Shown piece after piece: positions 1 to 8,878 of a DNA stretch of 64,000 nt (the first letter of the stretch is position 1; each line of letters begins with the position of its first letter). The translations under genes were made by a program, and so were the position numbers. Location of the stretch: NCBI GenBank assembly GCA_020446815.1, contig JAGRDY010000032.1:1-64000 (forward strand). The letters are read 5' to 3'. The stretch is from Paracoccaceae bacterium (GTDB lineage: Bacteria > Pseudomonadota > Alphaproteobacteria > Rhodobacterales > Rhodobacteraceae). The notes under the pieces are model-generated. The model was given only the letters and a program-made list of their open reading frames with translations. It searched no databases and was not told the DNA's origin.

Positions 1-27
1 ATCGAAAAATTGGAGCAAGGCCAGTGA
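1..27 (+). CDS. 3' end of an upstream gene (partial)
   Basis: Frame 1 reads eight sense codons (IEKLEQGQ) and then TGA at 25-27. The stop overlaps the GTG start of the next gene as GTGA, the same tight coupling seen between the following genes. Too little is present to identify the product; it probably belongs to the same phage-like operon. The alternative is that this is chance coding at the window edge. Confidence 0.45.
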   Translation: MEKLEQGQ

Positions 28-281
28 CGCGGGCTTTGGCATCAAGGGTCGCCAAGTTGGAGCGACGCGCGGTGCCGCCCGTCCGCATTCGCGGTTCCGT
101 CGCGCGGTTCACGCCCCAAGGCCAGCTTATCGGCACCATGCCGAAGGGGCCGTGCATGATCGTGACCGACCACGGGTCCGACGACGAATGGCAGGCCGCG
201 CTATTGGCGCAGCAAGCCCGACTTATCAACGAAGCAAGCGAAACAATCGCAGAAGAAGAAGGAAATAGGCACAATGCGTAG
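24..281 (+). CDS. Small hypothetical protein, phage-like operon
   Basis: An 85-residue protein with a GTG start that overlaps the preceding stop (GTGA) and an end that overlaps the next gene by 8 bp (ATGCGTAG). The N-terminus is basic (SRVAKLERR) and the C-terminus acidic. Very short proteins starting in this way commonly sit beside head or packaging genes of alphaproteobacterial prophages, but I do not recognise a named family. The compressed, overlapping arrangement of three genes is the main evidence that it is real. No function is assigned. Confidence 0.55.
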   Translation: MTRALASRVAKLERRAVPPVRIRGSVARFTPQGQLIGTMPKGPCMIVTDHGSDDEWQAALLAQQARLINEASETIAEEEGNRHNA

Positions 282-999
282 CGTCATGGGAAGCCCCGCA
301 ATCGGGCACGCCGAAGGGAATAACGTTCATCTTGTTCCATCGCGGGCAAACACGATCCAGAACTTGCGCACGAACACTTGGCTGCGCATCAAGCTTGGCG
401 ACCCGGAGAAGCTTCCGAGCGTGAAGAACGATCTTGAAGCCCTGTTTTCCAAGGTCACGGCGACGACCGAAAAGGCGCAGAAGCTTGCGGGCGACCGGAC
501 GCGCAACAAGGCGCAACAGCACATGGCCGCGCACGAACTTGCCGTGCAGCTTTCCAGCGACCTGCGGCGGCACGCTCAAATCTTCGGGAAGAAGGCCAAC
601 GAACTCAAAGACGACGGGCAGGCCGTCGCCGACGAAATCTTGGGGCCAAGAGACCAATACGGCTACCTGCAATCCGAAATCCGGGGCTGGATCAGGGACC
701 AAATCAAGACCCCGGAAGGAATGCAGAAGGTATCCAACGCCTACAAGGTGGATTTGCAAGTCGCGTCTACCATCTATTCGTCGCCGTCGTTTCTCATGGA
801 TATGACCGACCAATTGCATTCGAACATGCGCCTTAAGGCCGTCGAACTTTTCGCGCCGTCGGGCTTCAAACTGTTGAATGAAGGTGTCGAACTTGCCGAC
901 AAGGTGCAGAATTACGAACGCGTCGTAGGCGACGTGCATTCGTCCTACTATTCGCACGAAGTCGTTGAAGCGGCACAGGCAAGCCGCGTCGAAGTCTAA
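274..999 (+). CDS. Hypothetical protein, probably of phage origin
   Basis: A 241-residue soluble protein with no signal peptide or membrane segment. The middle (about residues 50-110) is charged and predicted helical, and the last 80 residues are mixed. The ATG at 274 is preceded by AGAAGGAAATAG, a good ribosome-binding site, and overlaps the previous stop. It ends TAATG, sharing bases with the next start. I recognise no domain. Position in a compressed plus-strand operon next to a tRNA gene suggests a structural or accessory gene of an integrated phage, which is inference only. Confidence 0.6.
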   Translation: MRSVMGSPAIGHAEGNNVHLVPSRANTIQNLRTNTWLRIKLGDPEKLPSVKNDLEALFSKVTATTEKAQKLAGDRTRNKAQQHMAAHELAVQLSSDLRRHAQIFGKKANELKDDGQAVADEILGPRDQYGYLQSEIRGWIRDQIKTPEGMQKVSNAYKVDLQVASTIYSSPSFLMDMTDQLHSNMRLKAVELFAPSGFKLLNEGVELADKVQNYERVVGDVHSSYYSHEVVEAAQASRVEV

Positions 1000-1499
1000 T
1001 GACCGCCGCAACCGACATAGCAAAGCTGGTCGCATGGATTGCGGCCAGTAGCCCGGCGAAGCGGCCCGCGCCGATGCACGGCTACGTGCAGGTGCCGCCC
1101 TATGCGTGCCTGTGGCCGGTTGACCCCGCCGTTGCGGCCTATCCCGATTGGAGCGGGCTAGGGGAGCGCCAGTTACCCCTGTGCGTGCCCACAATGGCCA
1201 TAGCCGCCCCGGTGATGGATCAGCGCCTAGGCTGGTCTTGTGCGGCCCTGCCAGCCGTTTCCGAGCGCCTGCACCATATCCCGCACCATGTGCCGGAAAG
1301 CCGGTGGGACGTGCCCGGCGTGCTTGCTGTGGGCATTGCTTCCCCGGCGACCACGATCAACGCAGCCCTAGCCGCCGAAGGCTTGTCCGTAGACCTGACC
1401 GAAACCGCCTTGCTTGCCGTGCCGCTCTACACCGTCACCGCGTCGGATCGTGCCCGCGCCCTTGAAGTTTGTCGCAGCACCTACGCCGCAGTCGCGTGA
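999..1499 (+). CDS. Hypothetical protein, last gene of the phage-like operon
   Basis: A 166-residue protein that starts at the ATG overlapping the preceding TAA (TAATG). It is rich in Ala and Pro, with several Trp residues and no clear motif, signal peptide or membrane segment. A strong intrinsic terminator follows 32 bp after the stop, so this is the end of the transcription unit. No function can be assigned. Confidence 0.55.
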   Translation: MTAATDIAKLVAWIAASSPAKRPAPMHGYVQVPPYACLWPVDPAVAAYPDWSGLGERQLPLCVPTMAIAAPVMDQRLGWSCAALPAVSERLHHIPHHVPESRWDVPGVLAVGIASPATTINAALAAEGLSVDLTETALLAVPLYTVTASDRARALEVCRSTYAAVA

Positions 1500-1531
1500 C
1501 GCAAGTTCCCTTAAGTGCCAAGGGCTACTGA

Positions 1532-1571
1532 CCCCGGTTCGCGTTCAACGACGCAGCCGGGGTTTCTTTTT
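1532..1571 (+). terminator. Rho-independent terminator of the phage-like operon
   Basis: The outer arms are CCCCGG (1532-1537) and CCGGGG (1557-1562). GCGT/ACGC pairs again inside (1541-1544 with 1551-1554). TTTCTTTTT follows at 1563-1571. It lies between convergent genes and has its T-run on the plus side. Confidence 0.85.
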
Positions 1572-1576
1572 CCGCG

Positions 1577-1837
1577 CTATTCGCCGTCTAGGAAAGCGTC
1601 GTCAAACGACGTTCTCTTGGTAGGGGCGCGCGCTTGATCCGGTGTTTCACCCACAAGCTTGTCACGTATTTCGGTGAGCAACGACAAGCCACGATCCAGT
1701 GCCAGAAACAGCACGCCAGAAATCATGCTGGAAAGACCCATGGCAATCCAGAAAGGTTCGCTCATGTTGAAACCCGCGAATGCAGCCAACCCGCCAGCCG
1801 CGATAGCTACCCACCCAATTGCGGCAAGAATGAACAA
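1577..1837 (-). CDS. Small two-helix membrane protein
   Basis: An 86-residue protein with two hydrophobic segments, about residues 2-22 and 28-48, and a charged cytoplasmic-type tail. The likely start is TTG at 1837, nine bases after an AAGGAA ribosome-binding site; the first ATG would be at codon 25 and would remove the first helix. It follows the 94-residue gene by 23 bp on the same strand, so the two probably form an operon. Family unknown. Local GC content is visibly lower than in the core genes to the right, as expected of transferred DNA. Confidence 0.55.
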   Translation of the reverse strand: MFILAAIGWVAIAAGGLAAFAGFNMSEPFWIAMGLSSMISGVLFLALDRGLSLLTEIRDKLVGETPDQARAPTKRTSFDDAFLDGE

Positions 1838-1860
1838 TGCCCAATTCCTTTTGGCGCAAA

Positions 1861-2145
1861 TTACCTGTTGCGTTCCGCCGCGTCCAAGAGAAGCGCACGT
1901 TCAGCCTTTTCCTTCGCTCTTATCTTCCATGCAGGGTATGCAATGAAGGGGGCTACAAAGAATCCAATGATTATGAAGTTGAGAACCAAAATCAGTGCCG
2001 CACGCGACCAAAATCCATGTACGGCGAAATATATCGGGCCGAACAAGAAAGCCCACAGCCATGTCAGGCCCGTAGATTCATCGAAACTATCTGCCAGTTC
2101 GTCAATTTTTGCTTGGTTAACCCTAACGCGTTCTTTCAATTCCAT
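1861..2145 (-). CDS. Small membrane protein, DUF2628-like
   Basis: A 94-residue protein with an N-terminal soluble stretch (1-24), two hydrophobic segments (about 27-45 and 49-73) and a basic C-terminus (KIRAKEKAER). The order of a short cytoplasmic head followed by a LTWLWAFLFGPIYFA-type helix resembles DUF2628 proteins, recognised from memory. The ATG at 2145 is used. It is the first gene of a two-gene minus-strand unit. Function unknown. Confidence 0.55.
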   Translation of the reverse strand: MELKERVRVNQAKIDELADSFDESTGLTWLWAFLFGPIYFAVHGFWSRAALILVLNFIIIGFFVAPFIAYPAWKIRAKEKAERALLLDAAERNR

Positions 2146-2425
2146 GGTCAGCCCTCGTTACCGAATTTTCCCAAAGGATACAGGCCGTATCGCTAAGGTT
2201 GCAAGATAGATTGAGCGACACTCCTGCCGAACGCTTCACCGCGTGCCGCCAACGCATCACCGGCCAAAGAGGAAGGCGGGCGCTCACGTTTTCGTGATCG
2301 AAAGACGGGCTGTTTGTCCGTCAAAATCCGGGGTCGCGCCGTGTGCAGGGAGTGGGCAGAACTTCAATCGCCCGGACTAACCGGCCCGTAACACTTTGAA
2401 ATGCAATGATAATCCAGAAGGGTTA

Positions 2426-2515
2426 TGGCGGAGAGACAGGGATTCGAACCCTGGGACCCCGTGAAGGGTCAACGGTTTTCGAGACCGCCCCGTTCGACCG
2501 CTCCGGCACCTCTCC
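2426..2515 (-). tRNA. tRNA-Ser (anticodon CGA)
   Basis: Read on the minus strand, the acceptor stem starts GGAGAGG and pairs with TCTCTCC before G and an encoded CCA end. The anticodon loop is CTCGAAA, giving anticodon CGA, which reads UCG. A long variable arm (GACCC/GGGTC) and the T-arm GGTTCGAATCC are present, as expected for a class II serine tRNA. The 3' end faces the phage-like genes at lower coordinates, the usual side for element insertion. Confidence 0.95.
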
Positions 2516-2738
2516 GCGTCGGGGTCGTCATGGAGGCGGGATTTAGCGGTCCGCTGGCGCCAGTGCAACCTGTAATTTCAAGGCTATGGCCGCGCGAGGG
2601 TGGGCGGGGCGCCGAAAAGAGGGGCGGGGCGCTGGCGCAGGCGATCTTTGCGCGCAGGGAGACATCCAAATGACGCATTGCGGGGTTTGCGGATTTCACT
2701 CTAGAGTCCGGTGACCGGGAGGCGGGCAGGGCAGGCGG

Positions 2739-3992
2739 ATGGGCGGCAGCGCGGGCGAAAGGGTGAAACGGCGCCGGGTCTTCTATGTGCCGGGGTACGA
2801 TCCGTTTCATCCGCGCAGATACCGGGAACTTTACCGCAAGGAGGCTGCCGCCCAGGCGGCGGTCAGCGGCTACCGGCTTTCGCTGAGCCCCGCAGGGCAG
2901 GGCGCGCGTTATGGCTGGCGGGTGACGGCGTCGATGGAAGGCGCGAGGGTCGTCTCGGATATCGAGGTTCTGGTCTGGTCCGACATCGTGCGCGCCTCGA
3001 TGAGCAACGGGATTTTCGCGACCTATTGGCAACTTGTGAAAACCGTCTGGGTCTATGTCGGATCGGGGGCGATTTTCCGGCTGATCCGTTTGCGCAAGGG
3101 GCCGGCCATCGCGGCGCTCTATCCGATCGTGATGCTGATCGGGCAGCTGGCGCTGGCGGCGGGTGTCTTGCTGGCGCTGCGGTTCGTGGTGTCGGCGGGG
3201 TTTGGGATGGCGGGCGGCGGGGCGCTGGCCGTCCCTTTCGACGGGCTGAGCCATGCGGCGGCCGGTGTCGCCGGGGTGATCGGGGCGGCGCTGTCGCTGG
3301 CCTGGTTCAGATCGAAGGACAAGTGGTTTTACGCCTATTACCTCATGCATGACTATGCCTTTACCGCGCAGGCCCAGGGCGCCTATCCGCCGGTTCTGAC
3401 GGCCAGGCTTGCAGAGTTCAGTGATCGTATCGCCGTGGCGCTGAACGAGGACTGGGACGAGGTGCTGGTCGTGGGGCATTCGTCGGGGGCGCATTTTGCC
3501 GTGTCGGCGCTGGCCGATCTGATCCGCTCGGGCGCGGTGGCGGTTGACGGGCGCCTTGCCTTTCTGTCGCTGGGCCATGTGGTTCCGATGGCGTCGTTCC
3601 TGCCCCGGGCACAGCGGCTGAGGGCGGATCTGGCCTATCTTTCGGCGCGCAGCGAGCTGAGCTGGGTCGATGTCACCGCCCCCGGCGATGGCTGCGCCTT
3701 TGCGCTTTGCGATCCGGTCAGCGTCACCGGCGTGGCCCCGCAAGGCAAGCGCTGGCCGCTGGTTCTCTCGGCGGCCTTCACGCAAACGTTGTCGCCCGAA
3801 CGCTGGCGCGGGCTTCGCTGGCGGTTCTTCAGGCTGCATTTCCAGTATCTTTGCGCCTTTGACCGGCCTGGCGATTACGACTATTTCCTGATTACCGCGG
3901 GGCCGAGAAGCCTTGCCGAGCGGTTCAGCGGCCGCGCGCCGTCAAGAAACCGCATCACGACCGTCGTGAACCGCTACAGGGATATCGCATGA
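2739..3992 (+). CDS. Membrane-associated alpha/beta-hydrolase-like protein
   Basis: A 417-residue protein. Residues 1-120 are soluble and begin with a strand ending in FYVPGYDP, as at the start of an alpha/beta-hydrolase fold. Two hydrophobic segments follow (about 124-151 and 169-190). A nucleophile-elbow motif GHSSGAH lies at 246-252, with Ser248 as candidate nucleophile. It overlaps the P450 gene by ATGA, so the two should be co-translated. The pairing suggests a lipid or other hydrophobic substrate shared with the P450, but this is inference. No signal peptide is seen; the two helices would anchor it in the inner membrane. The exact enzyme class is unknown. Confidence 0.75.
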   Translation: MGGSAGERVKRRRVFYVPGYDPFHPRRYRELYRKEAAAQAAVSGYRLSLSPAGQGARYGWRVTASMEGARVVSDIEVLVWSDIVRASMSNGIFATYWQLVKTVWVYVGSGAIFRLIRLRKGPAIAALYPIVMLIGQLALAAGVLLALRFVVSAGFGMAGGGALAVPFDGLSHAAAGVAGVIGAALSLAWFRSKDKWFYAYYLMHDYAFTAQAQGAYPPVLTARLAEFSDRIAVALNEDWDEVLVVGHSSGAHFAVSALADLIRSGAVAVDGRLAFLSLGHVVPMASFLPRAQRLRADLAYLSARSELSWVDVTAPGDGCAFALCDPVSVTGVAPQGKRWPLVLSAAFTQTLSPERWRGLRWRFFRLHFQYLCAFDRPGDYDYFLITAGPRSLAERFSGRAPSRNRITTVVNRYRDIA

Positions 3993-5356
3993 TCCCGCCA
4001 AAACCCCGGACGCGGCCCGACAGGGTATCGTTGCTGCAATACCTGCGGCTGTTTCGCCGCGATATCCTGTCGGCGCAGCCTGCGAGGCTCTACCGGGCCT
4101 GGATGGCCGAGTTCCGAACGCCCTTTTTCAGGTCCTATCTGTGCAATGACCCGGCGCTGGTGGGCCTCGTGCTCAAGGCGCGGCCTGACGATTTTCCCAA
4201 GTCGAACCGGGTGCGCGAAGGCTTGTCGCCCTTGTTGGGGCAATCGGTTTTTCTGACCAACGGCGAGGCCTGGCAGCGACAGCGGCGCATCATCGACCCG
4301 GCATTCGAAGGCGGCAAGGTGAAAGAGGCGTTTCCCGCCATGCGCGCCGCGGCACTTTCGGCGCGCGACCGGATTGCCAGGCAGGCGGGCAAGGCGCTGG
4401 AGATCGAATCCGAGGCCAGCCACGGGGCGGCGGATGTGATATTTCGGATACTGTTCTCGATCCCGATCGAGAACGAGATCGCCGCAAGGGTCTTTTCGCA
4501 GTTCCGCAACCACCAGCGCAGCCAGCCTTTGCTGAACCTGGCCGCCTTCGTGCCCTTGCCGGGCTGGTTTCCCCGGTTTCACCGCCGCGCGGCGCGCCGC
4601 ACGGCGATGGAAATACGCACGCTCATTGCACGGCTGGTCGACGAGCGGATGAAGGATATCCACGCTGGCACGGCCCCGGCGGATCTGGCGACGAAGATCA
4701 TGACCACCGTCGATCCGGCGACAGGCACCGGCTTTGACGCGGATGAGATGATCGATCAGGTCGCGATCTTCTTTCTGGCCGGGCATGAAACCTCTGCCTC
4801 GGCGCTGGCATGGGCGCTTTACCTGCTGGCCGCCGATCAGGAGGCGCAGGAAAAGGTCGCGAGAGAGGTAAATGGGATCAAGGATAATCTAGAGTTTTCC
4901 GATATTTCCAGGCTGGAGTTCACCCGAAACGTATTTCGCGAGGCACTGCGTCTTTATCCGCCGGTACCGATGATGGTGCGCGAAAACAGGCACCCGGAGA
5001 CCTTTCGCGCGCGCGATGTGCGCCGCGGTTCGCAGATCGTCGTTTCACCCTGGCATATTCACCGGCATGAACGCATCTGGGACAACCCTGACGCTTTCGA
5101 CCCCGACCGCTGGCGGGCACCGGAAGCCCGGCAATCGGTGCGCCAGGGGTTTTTGCCCTTCTCTGCCGGGCCGCGGGTCTGTCCGGGCGCCGGCATCGCG
5201 ATGATCGAAGGGGTGCTTTTCCTGGCGCTTCTGGTGCGCGATCTGCGGTTTTCACCGGCGGGCGGGCAAGACCCTGTTCCGGTGGCGCATCTGACGGTGC
5301 GCGCGAAGGATGGAATCATGCTTGCGGTTCACCGGAGGGGTGAGGGTGGCCGCTGA
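3989..5356 (+). CDS. Cytochrome P450
   Basis: A 455-residue protein with all P450 landmarks: I-helix oxygen-activation motif AGHETS at 264-269, K-helix ExxR at 318-321 (EALR), and heme loop FSAGPRVCPG at 391-400 with Cys398 as heme-thiolate ligand. It has no N-terminal membrane anchor, so it is a soluble bacterial monooxygenase. The ExxR context (REALRLYPPVP) and heme loop resemble the CYP102/CYP4-like group that often acts on fatty acids or lipids; this comparison is from memory. It overlaps the upstream hydrolase gene by 4 bp. No ferredoxin or reductase is adjacent, so electron donors must be encoded elsewhere. Confidence 0.93.
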   Translation: MIPPKPRTRPDRVSLLQYLRLFRRDILSAQPARLYRAWMAEFRTPFFRSYLCNDPALVGLVLKARPDDFPKSNRVREGLSPLLGQSVFLTNGEAWQRQRRIIDPAFEGGKVKEAFPAMRAAALSARDRIARQAGKALEIESEASHGAADVIFRILFSIPIENEIAARVFSQFRNHQRSQPLLNLAAFVPLPGWFPRFHRRAARRTAMEIRTLIARLVDERMKDIHAGTAPADLATKIMTTVDPATGTGFDADEMIDQVAIFFLAGHETSASALAWALYLLAADQEAQEKVAREVNGIKDNLEFSDISRLEFTRNVFREALRLYPPVPMMVRENRHPETFRARDVRRGSQIVVSPWHIHRHERIWDNPDAFDPDRWRAPEARQSVRQGFLPFSAGPRVCPGAGIAMIEGVLFLALLVRDLRFSPAGGQDPVPVAHLTVRAKDGIMLAVHRRGEGGR

Positions 5357-5537
5357 TCACACTGATGAAACAATGCTGAAACGCAACCTTGAATTGATCA
5401 TGGGGTAGAAAATGGTTCATTTTCCCCTAATGTGCCTTGGTGATTCGTCGTAGCAGGTATTTCAGGCAGGTTGAAAGCACCGGGATCGGCCATTTCTTGC
5501 CGATTGTCGGCATCGCTTCGAGGGGGGGAGCAGGGTC

Positions 5538-5834
5538 ATGACAAACAGAGCACATGCATCGCACGCATCGATCGGCGCGACGGCGCATGTATCGCGTGTC
5601 GGGCTGCGGATCGCCATTCCGTCCTGGCGCGCGGTCGGCCTGCCCATCTCGCCGGAGCCGGAACCCGAAAACCTGCTGTCGCGCGAAGAAATCCAATTCC
5701 TGTTCAGGGGCGATCTGAAAGCGAACGCGAGGCGCAAGGCCGCGTTGACCTGGCGCGAAGAACAGGAAAAATCGCTGGCGCTGCGGTTGCGGCGGGCGCT
5801 TTATCCCGATGAAAGCCGGGTGTGGCGCCACTGA
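5538..5834 (+). CDS. Small hypothetical protein
   Basis: A 98-residue protein with strong codon bias (mostly G or C in third positions) and a purine-rich ribosome-binding site (GAGGGGGGGAG) upstream of the ATG. The C-terminal half is charged and helical (REEIQFL, KANARRKAALTWREEQEK). No recognisable domain, signal peptide or membrane segment. It stands alone between the P450 gene and the convergent ribbon-helix-helix gene. Real by codon use; function unknown. Confidence 0.55.
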   Translation: MTNRAHASHASIGATAHVSRVGLRIAIPSWRAVGLPISPEPEPENLLSREEIQFLFRGDLKANARRKAALTWREEQEKSLALRLRRALYPDESRVWRH

Positions 5835-5932
5835 AGCCATTCGCCGGAGCAATCGTTACCGCGTGAAGCGCTGGCGCGGTCGATTTCGGGGTGCAACTTT
5901 TGATCCGGCGTCAGGACGAAACCTCACGGGGT

Positions 5933-6187
5933 TCAGCGGTTTGCGGCAATCCTTGCAGTTCGGACTGACGCCAGTTCGGCCTGAAGATTGCGCAAGACAT
6001 ATAGCCGGATCGCCGTGGCAAGCCCGGTTTCCGCGCCCCGCGCGGCGTCGATTTCCGCCGCAAGGGCATTGATCGGCTGGCCCAGATCCTCGGCCCTCTT
6101 GCAAAACGCGCGCCAGAATTCGTTTTCCAGTGACACGCTGGTTCGGTGGCCATTGAGCGTCAGCGAATGCTTGACCGGCCGGCTCAC
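5933..6187 (-). CDS. Ribbon-helix-helix domain protein
   Basis: An 84-residue protein. The segment PVKHSLTLNGHRTSVSLENE followed by FWRAFCKRAE matches the strand-helix-helix start of the RHH_4-type ribbon-helix-helix family, small DNA-binding proteins. The start overlaps the DUF4169 stop by ATGA, and DUF4169 in turn overlaps fumC, so this is the third gene of a fumC operon. Its target is unknown; autoregulation of the operon is a reasonable guess. Confidence 0.75.
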   Translation of the reverse strand: MSRPVKHSLTLNGHRTSVSLENEFWRAFCKRAEDLGQPINALAAEIDAARGAETGLATAIRLYVLRNLQAELASVRTARIAANR

Positions 6188-6381
6188 GCGTCGGGGTCTT
6201 CCATGCGGTGCGCATCAAGCGTGTCGCGCGCCTTCCTGCGGGCCGCTTCTTCAAGCTTTCTGAGCGCTTTTGTTCTGCCTGATCTCGCTGCGTTTTCAGT
6301 GCCTTGCGCGCGTTTCTTTGTGCGATCAAGCTGTTTCGACGCGGTTTTGAAATTGATGATTTCCGCCATCGCTGCCGTCAC
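6184..6381 (-). CDS. DUF4169 family protein
   Basis: A 65-residue, highly charged protein ([19 protein letters not shown]). A short AEIINF start followed by a Lys/Arg/Ala-rich helix is characteristic of DUF4169, a small alphaproteobacterial family usually found behind fumC. It overlaps fumC by ATGA at 6378-6381 and the RHH gene by ATGA. The ATG at 6381 is the first codon; an internal ATG five codons later (AEIINF) is an alternative start. Function unknown. Confidence 0.75.
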   Translation of the reverse strand: MTAAMAEIINFKTASKQLDRTKKRAQGTENAARSGRTKALRKLEEAARRKARDTLDAHRMEDPDA

Positions 6382-7769
6382 TCCTTCGGTCCGACCATGC
6401 GTTCGGGGCGAACGATGCGGTCAAAGGTTTCGCCGTCCACGAAACCCAGGGCAATCGCCTCGTCTCGCAGATTGGTGCCGTTCTTGTGCGCGGTCTTGGC
6501 AACCTTCGTGGCATTGTCATAGCCGATTGTCGGCGCCAGCGCCGTCACCAGCATCAGGCTTTCCTTCATCAGCTTGTCGATGCGGGCCGTGTTGGCCTCG
6601 ATCCCCTTGACGCAATTGTCGGCGAAGCTGCCCGCGGCGTCGCCCAGAAGCTGCATGGATTGCAGCACGTTGTAGGAAATGACCGGCTTGAACACATTGA
6701 GCTCAAAGTGCCCCTGCGCACCGGCCACCGCCACCGTCATGTCATTGCCGATCACCTGGGCGCAAACCATGGTCAGCGCCTCGGCCTGGGTCGGATTGAC
6801 CTTGCCGGGCATGATCGACGAACCCGGCTCGTTTTCCGGCAGGTTCAATTCGCCCAGGCCGGATCGTGGCCCCGACCCCAGAAAGCGGATATCATTGGCG
6901 ACCTTGTTGAGCGAGACGGCGACGGTCTTGAGCGCGCCCGACATTTCCACCATCGCGTCATGAGCGGCCAGCGCTTCGAACTTGTTGGGGGCGGTGGTGA
7001 AAGGCAGGCCGGTGATGCGCGCCATGTTCGCCGCGACCTGTTCGGCCCAGCCTTTCGTGGTGTTGAGCCCGGTGCCGACGGCGGTGCCGCCCTGTGCGAG
7101 TTCGCTGATGGCGGGCAGGGCGGCCTTGACGCGGCGAATGCCCATCGCCACCTGATGCGCATAGCCCGAAAACTCCTGCCCCAATGTCAGCGGGGTCGCA
7201 TCCTGGGTATGGGTGCGGCCGATCTTGATGATGTCCTTGAAGGCCGCGACCTTGTCGGCCAGCGCACCGTGCAGTTTTTCCAGCCCCGGCAGCAGCGTGT
7301 CGCGCGCCATCATCGCGGTGGCGATATGCATCGCGGTGGGAAAGGTGTCGTTCGAGGATTGCCCCATGTTCACATGGTCATTGGGGTGCACCGGCTTTTT
7401 CGTTCCCATCTGCCCGCCAAGCATTTCGATCGCGCGGTTGGAAATCACCTCATTGGCGTTCATGTTGGATTGGGTGCCCGACCCGGTCTGCCAGACGACC
7501 AGCGGGAAATTGTCGTCGAACCTGCCGTCGATGACCTCCTGGGCGGCATCGGAAACGGCCTTTCCCAGCGCGGGGTCCAATGCGCCATTGGCGATATTGG
7601 CCTCGGCACAGGCCTTCTTGATCACCCCCAGCGCCCGGATGATCGCGACAGGCTGCCGTTCCCAGCCGATCGGAAAATTCCTGATCGACCGTTGGGTCTG
7701 CGCGCCCCAGTATTTATCCGAAGGCACCTCCAGCGGGCCAAAACTGTCGGTTTCCGTGCGCGTCGTCAT
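6378..7769 (-). CDS. fumC: Class II fumarate hydratase
   Basis: A 463-residue protein, the usual length for FumC. It catalyses the reversible hydration of fumarate to malate in the TCA cycle, in the cytoplasm, as an iron-independent homotetramer. It has the fumarase/aspartase signature [11 protein letters not shown] near residue 315 and the conserved blocks [11 protein letters not shown] and [10 protein letters not shown]. The chosen ATG at 7769 begins [16 protein letters not shown], which aligns with the family start. An in-frame start 40 codons further upstream would add a non-family sequence and run across the divergent methyltransferase promoter. It leads a three-gene minus-strand operon with the DUF4169 and RHH genes. 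Confidence 0.96.
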   Translation of the reverse strand: MTTRTETDSFGPLEVPSDKYWGAQTQRSIRNFPIGWERQPVAIIRALGVIKKACAEANIANGALDPALGKAVSDAAQEVIDGRFDDNFPLVVWQTGSGTQSNMNANEVISNRAIEMLGGQMGTKKPVHPNDHVNMGQSSNDTFPTAMHIATAMMARDTLLPGLEKLHGALADKVAAFKDIIKIGRTHTQDATPLTLGQEFSGYAHQVAMGIRRVKAALPAISELAQGGTAVGTGLNTTKGWAEQVAANMARITGLPFTTAPNKFEALAAHDAMVEMSGALKTVAVSLNKVANDIRFLGSGPRSGLGELNLPENEPGSSIMPGKVNPTQAEALTMVCAQVIGNDMTVAVAGAQGHFELNVFKPVISYNVLQSMQLLGDAAGSFADNCVKGIEANTARIDKLMKESLMLVTALAPTIGYDNATKVAKTAHKNGTNLRDEAIALGFVDGETFDRIVRPERMVGPKE

Positions 7770-7868
7770 GGTGATTTCCGTCCGTTGCTTGAAATTCCGC
7801 TCACTTGCTATTCGATTCTCGGCTGTGTAACAAACCTGAAATTCCTGCCACATCGAGGCCGCATCCTG

Positions 7869-8675
7869 ATGAAAGAAAATGCCGCGCAAGTACGCCGAAT
7901 GTATATTGATCTCTTGCGTGACATCATCGTCAACGAAATCTATCGCGACCCGCCGGTTCAGCGGAATCTGCTACGCAACATCGCGCAGAAGATCGCCAAG
8001 ACACAGCGGCGTTCGGATGTTTTCGACGAACGAAAGCGCAGCCTTGGCCTTGACTGGCCTTCGGTCGCCCATTCGATGATCGGGCGCCAGCGCATGGACA
8101 ATTTGCGCGACCTTGCCTGCGAGGTCATCGAAAAGGGCATTCCCGGCGATTTCATTGAAACCGGTGTCTGGCGCGGTGGCGCGTGCATTCTGGTGCGGGG
8201 GATTTTCAAGGCCTATGGCGAAACCGGGCGAACGGTCTGGGTTGCGGACAGTTTCGAAGGGCTGCCAAAACCGGATGCGGCGAAATATGCCGCCGACCGG
8301 GGCGACAGGCACCACGAACTGAAATTCCTGGCGATTTCCCAGCAAGAGGTCGAGGCAAATTTCGCGGTCTATGGTCTTCTTGACGAACAGGTCCGGTTTC
8401 TGAAGGGCTGGTTCAAGGACACGCTTCCAACGGCGCCGATCGAAAAACTGGCAATTCTGCGGCTCGATGGCGATATGTACCAATCGACTATGGACGGGCT
8501 TGAAAACCTCTATGGCAAGGTGTCGCCCGGCGGCTACATCATCGTCGACGATTATCACGCGGTGGCCGGTTGCCGGCAGGCGGTTCACGACTTTCTGGGG
8601 CGGGCGGCTCCGGACGAAAAGGTGGCGATTCAGGAAATCGACGGTACCGGGGTTTTCTGGCAGCGGCAGATCTGA
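7869..8675 (+). CDS. TylF/MycF-type O-methyltransferase family protein
   Basis: A 268-residue protein. The SAM-binding loop is [15 protein letters not shown], followed by [11 protein letters not shown], and the metal-site region is [18 protein letters not shown] with [12 protein letters not shown]. These are the hallmarks of the macrocin O-methyltransferase (TylF/MycF) fold, which uses Mg2+ and methylates sugar or small-molecule hydroxyls. The ATG at 7869 was chosen because upstream in-frame sequence is antisense to fumC. It is a single gene, divergent from fumC with 99 bp between starts. No glycosyltransferase or sugar pathway is adjacent, so the substrate is unknown. Confidence 0.85.
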   Translation: MKENAAQVRRMYIDLLRDIIVNEIYRDPPVQRNLLRNIAQKIAKTQRRSDVFDERKRSLGLDWPSVAHSMIGRQRMDNLRDLACEVIEKGIPGDFIETGVWRGGACILVRGIFKAYGETGRTVWVADSFEGLPKPDAAKYAADRGDRHHELKFLAISQQEVEANFAVYGLLDEQVRFLKGWFKDTLPTAPIEKLAILRLDGDMYQSTMDGLENLYGKVSPGGYIIVDDYHAVAGCRQAVHDFLGRAAPDEKVAIQEIDGTGVFWQRQI

Positions 8676-8878
8676 GGCGGTTGCTTCGGGCTTCCCGGCT
8701 GCTGCCGGCGATCACCGATCGCCCGAATTGCTGCTCATGTGCATTGGCAATCTCGCCTGGTATGATCTTGATATGGCGTTGATATTTGCTCAGGCCGGTG
8801 CCATCGCGCGTCACGCCTGGCGCAAAGCGGGCGGCGTTTCGGCGCGCAACAGTTGACCCGGGCCGGGCATGACAGGCG

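Noticed and set aside
7770-7889. Longer N-terminus for fumC
   Set aside because: The extra 40 residues are not family-like and overlap the divergent methyltransferase start.
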